In this document: positions 42,946 to 46,847 of the stretch, piece by piece
Position numbering within the stretch: the stretch's first letter is position 1
Layout of the letters: each line of letters opens with the position of its first letter
Source of the DNA: Clostridia bacterium
Lineage (GTDB): Bacteria > Bacillota_A > Clostridia > Oscillospirales > CAG-272
NCBI GenBank assembly: GCA_017632155.1
Contig: JAGBRZ010000108.1
Location: 1-46,847 of the forward strand
Direction of reading: 5' to 3'
Length of the DNA: 46,847 nt
The notes under the pieces: generated by a model
Database searches by the model: none
The model's input: only the letters and a program-made list of their open reading frames with translations
Told to the model about the DNA's origin: nothing
Position numbers and translations under genes: made by a program

Positions 42946-43973
42946 TATTTTTCTCCTCTTTCATTATAATAAGAATTGATGCGTTCTTCCCAAATCGCGG
43001 AAATTGCGCTGTCGCCTCTGTGATCTGTCAGTCCGTGATTTTCAGCAAGTATCTTGCCGAAATAGGAGGTTACCTTCTCCGCACCGTAGACGTTGAGGTG
43101 GAGTCCCTTGTCATAGGTGTCGCGCGACCAATCAAGTCCGATTTCATCGTCCTTGCCGATCATCGAATAATAAGCAAGTCCGTTTTTCTCGGCGTAAGCA
43201 ACCATTTGCGCGTCCCATTCGGGATACCAATAATATCTGATCGAGTTTGTGGGTGCCTTTACAAGGATAAGCTCGACTCCCTTTTCCTTGCAAAGCGCGG
43301 TCATCTTATCAAGATACTCGATAGCACGCTCGGGGAGTGCCTCGAGCATAGCTTCGGGCTGGCGGGTATCCGAGGTATCAACGGGGTCGATGTGGGTCTG
43401 CATCAAGTAGCCCTGATGCGTGATGTCGGCGTGCTTGTCAAAGGCGTGCTTGAAGTCATTCGAATCAAGCTCGCTCCAACGGCTGTGGTAACGCAGGATG
43501 GGCAAAAAGTAGGAAAGGAAGGCTTCTTCCTCCGTCATCGAAGCGCGGATAGCATCTATCTTTTGCTTCGACCACTCCATATCCTCAAGCGACATTCGGC
43601 TGATCGACTCGCTCGGGGTTTTGCCGTAGTGAAGTGCAAGGACGTTGAAAACGACGGCCTTGGGCGTTTCTCTCTTGAGAGTTTCCTCGAGGATGTGATA
43701 TGACTGCCAAACAGTCTGCTGTGACGAGCCGCGGACGAAAGAAGTGATTCCGTACTCCTCAAAAAGAGTAGCGGGCACGAATCCCTCGTAAACCTCGCAG
43801 TCACCGATGAAGATGACGTCGTGCGTGTCGGTTGTATCGTAATAACCGCAAAGCAGATGTCCCTCGCGGTTATCAAGGCGGGCATCCTGAAGGACTGCGC
43901 CGAGGTAAAGTGTTGCGCCAAGGACGATCAAAAGAGCGCAAACGAAAGATATAATTCTGATAAATTTCTTCAT
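42945..43973 (-). CDS. DltD/AlgX-like SGNH-fold O-acyltransferase partner with Cys at the nucleophile site
   Basis: A 342-residue protein anchored by one N-terminal helix (residues 5-27) with an extracytoplasmic SGNH domain. Block I is FIGDCEVYEGF, so the usual Ser of GDS is Cys59. The DxxH-type end block is visible as DKGLHLNVYGAEK. Located between the MBOAT gene and a lipoprotein gene, it likely accepts the acyl group moved by MBOAT and places it on a surface polymer. A Cys nucleophile would still allow a thioester mechanism; whether it is active is not known. Confidence 0.82.
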   Translation of the reverse strand: MKKFIRIISFVCALLIVLGATLYLGAVLQDARLDNREGHLLCGYYDTTDTHDVIFIGDCEVYEGFVPATLFEEYGITSFVRGSSQQTVWQSYHILEETLKRETPKAVVFNVLALHYGKTPSESISRMSLEDMEWSKQKIDAIRASMTEEEAFLSYFLPILRYHSRWSELDSNDFKHAFDKHADITHQGYLMQTHIDPVDTSDTRQPEAMLEALPERAIEYLDKMTALCKEKGVELILVKAPTNSIRYYWYPEWDAQMVAYAEKNGLAYYSMIGKDDEIGLDWSRDTYDKGLHLNVYGAEKVTSYFGKILAENHGLTDHRGDSAISAIWEERINSYYNERGEK

Positions 43974-43984
43974 TCCGCGCCTCC

Positions 43985-45565
43985 TTAATTGAACGTGCCG
44001 CCGTAGATAAAGGCGGAAGCGTCAAATCCAAGTCCGTAAGAGCCGAAAACGAGGATCGCGATGCAAAGCAAAGCCATTATCGCGTTTCCAAGCACGGGCT
44101 TTTCCCAGAGTATTTCGCGGAGAGGGCGCTTGATCGAAATCCGGCTGACAACTGTCATAACAACGATGCCAACGGCGATCACAATATACTGCGTCAGGCT
44201 GACGTTCAGCCCGAGCAGTCCGCCATTGAATATCTCGCCGATATTGAAAGTATAGAAGGTGCTGAAAAAGCGGTCAAAGGTCAGCGGAACGTCGCAGTAG
44301 CAGTCGAAAACGCGGATGAGGGACATCAAAAGGAATGTGCGCACAGCCATGAACGACTGATAGGGCGCAGAATGCCAAAGCTTCGGGAATCTTGCGCGGA
44401 ATTTCTCATAAAGAGGGTTGAGCTCCTGCGAAATGAGGATAACAACACCGTTGAGAAGTCCCCAAACAACGAAATTCCAAGCAAATCCGTGCCAAAGACC
44501 GGTTGCAAGCCAGGTGATGATGGTTGCGGTATAGACGGGCAATCTCTTTCCGATGCCAACGCCAAGCTTTGCGCGGCCCCATTTGGAAAGCTTTTGCATC
44601 GACTTTGTCAGCGAAAGCGGGTAGAAAATGTAATTGGTGAACCAATTTCCCATCGTCATATGCCAACGGTTCCAATATTCTGCCGTTGACTTTGACGAGA
44701 AGGGACGGTTGAAGTTTTCGGGCAGCTTGATGCCGAGTATCTGTGCCGCTCCAAGGACGATGTCGATTCCTCCCGTGAAGTCGCCGTAGATTCTGACAGA
44801 ATAGAAAAGGCAAAGCAGAATGAAATAGATTCCGCCGAGCTTTTCGGAAACGATGTAACCTATCGCAGGCGCGATGGCATCGGCAACAACGAGCTTCTTG
44901 AAGAAGCCCCAAAGAACGCGGAGCAGTCCGCACCAAGCATCCTTCGCATCAAAGGAATGGGGCGTTTTAAGCTGCTCGCCCGTATCGGCATAGCGGCTGA
45001 TAGGTCCCATTGCAAGCTGTGGGAAGAAGGAAACGAAAAGCGCGTGGCGGAAGAAATTGCGCTCCACCGCCGCCTTTTCGCGGTAAACGTCGATCATATA
45101 TCCGATCGAGATGAAGGTATAATAGGAAATTCCCATTACCTCAATTGCAAGGCTTCCGAATGAGATCGCGCCGCTTCCAAATGAAAGCGTGGAATTTATA
45201 AATCCCGACAGATACTTGACGTAAACGAGCGATGCCGTCAACAAAAGAATGCCGATGCAAACAACGAGCAAGCTTCCGTTCTTGTGCTTCGCGCGGTATG
45301 CTTTGCGCTCATCCTTAGATAGCGTTTCTTTGGTATCTTCAAGATATTTTTTTAGTGCCGCTTGTCTTTTTCCGAGAATTTGAACCGTCACAAACGAGAT
45401 GGCTATGGCAAAAATCAGGAAAAAGAAGCTGACGAGCCCCGCGAAGGCATAGAAGACCACGCTTCCGACAAGCAGAACTATCCATTGCACCTTTTTCGGC
45501 ACAAGGAAATAAACAAGTGTGAGTATGGCGAGGAACGCCAAAAACTCAAAGGATGCAAAGTTCAT
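43985..45565 (-). CDS. MBOAT-family O-acyltransferase (DltB/AlgI-like)
   Basis: A 526-residue polytopic membrane protein. Typical MBOAT signatures are NRPFSSKSTAEYWNRWHMTM near 290-310 and GLWHGFAWNFVVWG near 365-380, the latter with the catalytic His. It moves an acyl group from the carrier protein across the membrane. Its start overlaps the stop of the carrier-protein gene by one base. The length is larger than DltB (about 400) and closer to AlgI, so alginate-like or other polymer acetylation or alanylation are both possible. Confidence 0.92.
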   Translation of the reverse strand: MNFASFEFLAFLAILTLVYFLVPKKVQWIVLLVGSVVFYAFAGLVSFFFLIFAIAISFVTVQILGKRQAALKKYLEDTKETLSKDERKAYRAKHKNGSLLVVCIGILLLTASLVYVKYLSGFINSTLSFGSGAISFGSLAIEVMGISYYTFISIGYMIDVYREKAAVERNFFRHALFVSFFPQLAMGPISRYADTGEQLKTPHSFDAKDAWCGLLRVLWGFFKKLVVADAIAPAIGYIVSEKLGGIYFILLCLFYSVRIYGDFTGGIDIVLGAAQILGIKLPENFNRPFSSKSTAEYWNRWHMTMGNWFTNYIFYPLSLTKSMQKLSKWGRAKLGVGIGKRLPVYTATIITWLATGLWHGFAWNFVVWGLLNGVVILISQELNPLYEKFRARFPKLWHSAPYQSFMAVRTFLLMSLIRVFDCYCDVPLTFDRFFSTFYTFNIGEIFNGGLLGLNVSLTQYIVIAVGIVVMTVVSRISIKRPLREILWEKPVLGNAIMALLCIAILVFGSYGLGFDASAFIYGGTFN

Positions 45566-45792
45566 CAGATATTGTCAAGTCTTTCGATAAGCTCCCAAAG
45601 AGCCTTTGCGGAGTTGAAGTTTTCGGGAAGGATCTCCTCGGGAGGAATTGCAACGTCAAAGGCATCGTTGATGTCGGTGATGAGAGTTACGATATCGAGG
45701 GAGTCGAGAATGCCGTCGTCGATAAGAGTGTCACAGGTTTCGTAGTCGATGCCCTCGTGAAGATTTTCAAGAATTTCAATAAGCTTTTCCAT
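45565..45792 (-). CDS. Acyl/D-alanyl carrier protein (DltC-like)
   Basis: A 75-residue carrier protein. The phosphopantetheine site is DSL with Ser31 in DDGILDSLDIVTLI, as in DltC and ACPs. ATG 45792 follows AGGAGAAAAAACT; the longer ORF start at 45828 was rejected. It sits 19 bases after the adenylating-enzyme gene and overlaps the MBOAT start, the normal order dltA-dltC-dltB rearranged as A-C-B. It carries the activated acyl or aminoacyl group. Confidence 0.92.
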   Translation of the reverse strand: MEKLIEILENLHEGIDYETCDTLIDDGILDSLDIVTLITDINDAFDVAIPPEEILPENFNSAKALWELIERLDNI

Positions 45793-45811
45793 AGTTTTTT
45801 CTCCTAAAAAA

Positions 45812-46847
45812 TTATTTGTTGGCTTCATCCAAAAGGAATTTGCGGTTGATCTTGCAATTTGCCGTGAGCGGCATTACGTCGAGCTTTCTGTATTCGCCGG
45901 GGATCATATATCTCGGAACGAGTTTGAGAAGGTATGCAGTCAGCTCAGCCGAGGTCGCCTCGCCGACATAGTAGAGGACGATCTTCTTCTTTTCCGCGGG
46001 ATAAACGGCGCAGACCTGACGAACGCCCTCGCAGGTGGAAGCTGCGGCTTCGATCTCACCAAGCTCAATGCGGTGTCCCATATGCTTGATCTGCGAGTCC
46101 TTGCGGCTGACAAATTCAAGCTCGCCGTAGGAATTGAAGCGTCCAAGATCGCCCGTGCGGTAAACGAGCTCGGGGTATTTATCGTTGAGAGGATTCTGAA
46201 CGAATGCCTCTGCGGTCTTTTCGGGATTCGAGATGTATCCGAGAGTCACGCAAGTGCCGCGGATATAGATCTCGCCAACTTCACCGTCGGGTGCTTCCTT
46301 GCCGTCATCGGTGATAAGGAAGATGTCAGTGTTCTTGAATGGCTTGCCGACGGGGATCGGCTCGTTCTCGCCGAGAGTTCTCGTCGCGGGCCAATAGCAG
46401 GACATTCCCGTTGCCTCGGTGGGGCCGTAGAGATTGAAAAATCTCGCCTCGGGCAGAGCGTTTCGCCAAAGCTCATACTGCTTTTTCGGAAAAACCTCGC
46501 TTCCGAAGCAAACGGTTGTCAGGTGCTCGGGCGGTGTCTTTTCAAGCACGCCGAGGGATGAGATCATTGTCAGTGCGGAAACTACCCAACAAATAGTGTT
46601 GACGCCGTGCTCGTTGAGATATTCGACGAGCTTGACGGGGAACATAAAGAGCTGTTTGGGGATAAGATACGCCGTCGCGCCAAACTTGAGCGTGGGCATG
46701 ATCTCCTTGAGAGGAGCATCGAAATAAAGCGGTGTCTGGTTGCCGAAGATCGTATTTTCATCAAATCCGATCGCCTCGCAAAGTGACTCGGTATAGTCGA
46801 TGACCGAACGGTGACAAGCCGCAACGCCCTTCGGCACGCCGGTCGAG
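45812..46847 (-). CDS. AMP-forming amino-acid adenylating enzyme (DltA-like), 5' end outside the window
   Basis: C-terminal about 345 residues of an adenylate-forming ligase; the reading frame is open through the right edge. Core motifs seen: STGVPKGV (A3) at the edge, NLYGPTEAT (A5), YRTGDLGRF (A7), KHMGHRIELGEIE (A8) and a final Lys in NCKINRKFL (A10). It activates a carboxylic acid, probably D-alanine or another amino acid, and loads it on the adjacent carrier protein. Ser/Thr substrate details lie outside the visible part, so specificity is unknown. First gene seen of the operon; the promoter is not in the window. Confidence 0.9.
   Translation of the reverse strand, partial: STGVPKGVAACHRSVIDYTESLCEAIGFDENTIFGNQTPLYFDAPLKEIMPTLKFGATAYLIPKQLFMFPVKLVEYLNEHGVNTICWVVSALTMISSLGVLEKTPPEHLTTVCFGSEVFPKKQYELWRNALPEARFFNLYGPTEATGMSCYWPATRTLGENEPIPVGKPFKNTDIFLITDDGKEAPDGEVGEIYIRGTCVTLGYISNPEKTAEAFVQNPLNDKYPELVYRTGDLGRFNSYGELEFVSRKDSQIKHMGHRIELGEIEAAASTCEGVRQVCAVYPAEKKKIVLYYVGEATSAELTAYLLKLVPRYMIPGEYRKLDVMPLTANCKINRKFLLDEANK

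Overview
The window looks like chromosome of an uncultured anaerobic Bacillota, most likely a gut- or rumen-type clostridium. Supporting signs are SPFH, Opp, NCS2, Dlt-like and lipoprotein genes of clostridial type, strong GGAGG-like ribosome binding sites, near-consensus TTGACA-17-TATAAT promoters, tRNAs with encoded CCA, and oxygen-sensitive glycyl-radical and radical-SAM enzymes. No phage, transposase, CRISPR array or plasmid gene was seen. Species cannot be named from the sequence alone.

Layout. 1-240: tRNA-Phe and tRNA-Gly with a terminator. 370-9420: a five-gene oligopeptide/dipeptide ABC transporter (lipoprotein, two permeases, two ATPases) in which four of five subunits are much larger than usual. 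9442-12342: a small membrane protein, then a C39-like protease, a pectate-lyase-fold protein and an SGNH hydrolase. 12493-13848: a purine permease. 13956-17215: sialidase-like protein, GH32 fructosidase and a URO-D-fold protein. 17251-21174 (minus): a glycyl-radical enzyme with an unusual active-site motif, an aldo-keto reductase broken by one amber codon, and the radical-SAM activase. 21297-24367 (minus): GlpA-like FAD dehydrogenase, DUF1667 protein and an NAD(P)/FAD oxidoreductase. 24561-26571: an SPFH protein and an AraC regulator; a 55-bp promoter/operator repeat flanks the SPFH gene. 26632-31793: C69/secernin-type hydrolase, a 694-residue HTH/TIM-barrel-like protein, a PhnP-like metallo-hydrolase and a propeller-like protein. 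31837-34419: GH20 hexosaminidase and a TPR protein, divergent. 34498-36872: an amino-acid ABC importer whose binding protein appears circularly permuted, with a palindromic operator on its promoter. 36877-37206: a dense cluster of hairpins. 37207-40165: zinc-ribbon protein, M20 amidohydrolase and an AT-rich orphan. 40245-46847: lipoproteins, a small membrane protein and a Dlt-like surface acylation operon that runs off the right edge.

How it fits together. The cell imports peptides, amino acids and purines through ABC and NCS2 carriers and degrades sugars and peptides largely inside the cell: the sialidase-like, GH32, GH20, pectate-lyase-fold, SGNH, C69 and M20 proteins all lack signal peptides. 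Glycyl-radical and flavin/Fe-S redox operons point to fermentative metabolism. The most notable items are the permuted binding protein with its operator (34498-35407), the GCNW-type glycyl-radical enzyme operon (18009-21174), the insertion-laden peptide transporter (525-9420), the 55-bp repeat around the SPFH gene, and the hairpin cluster at 36922-37114.
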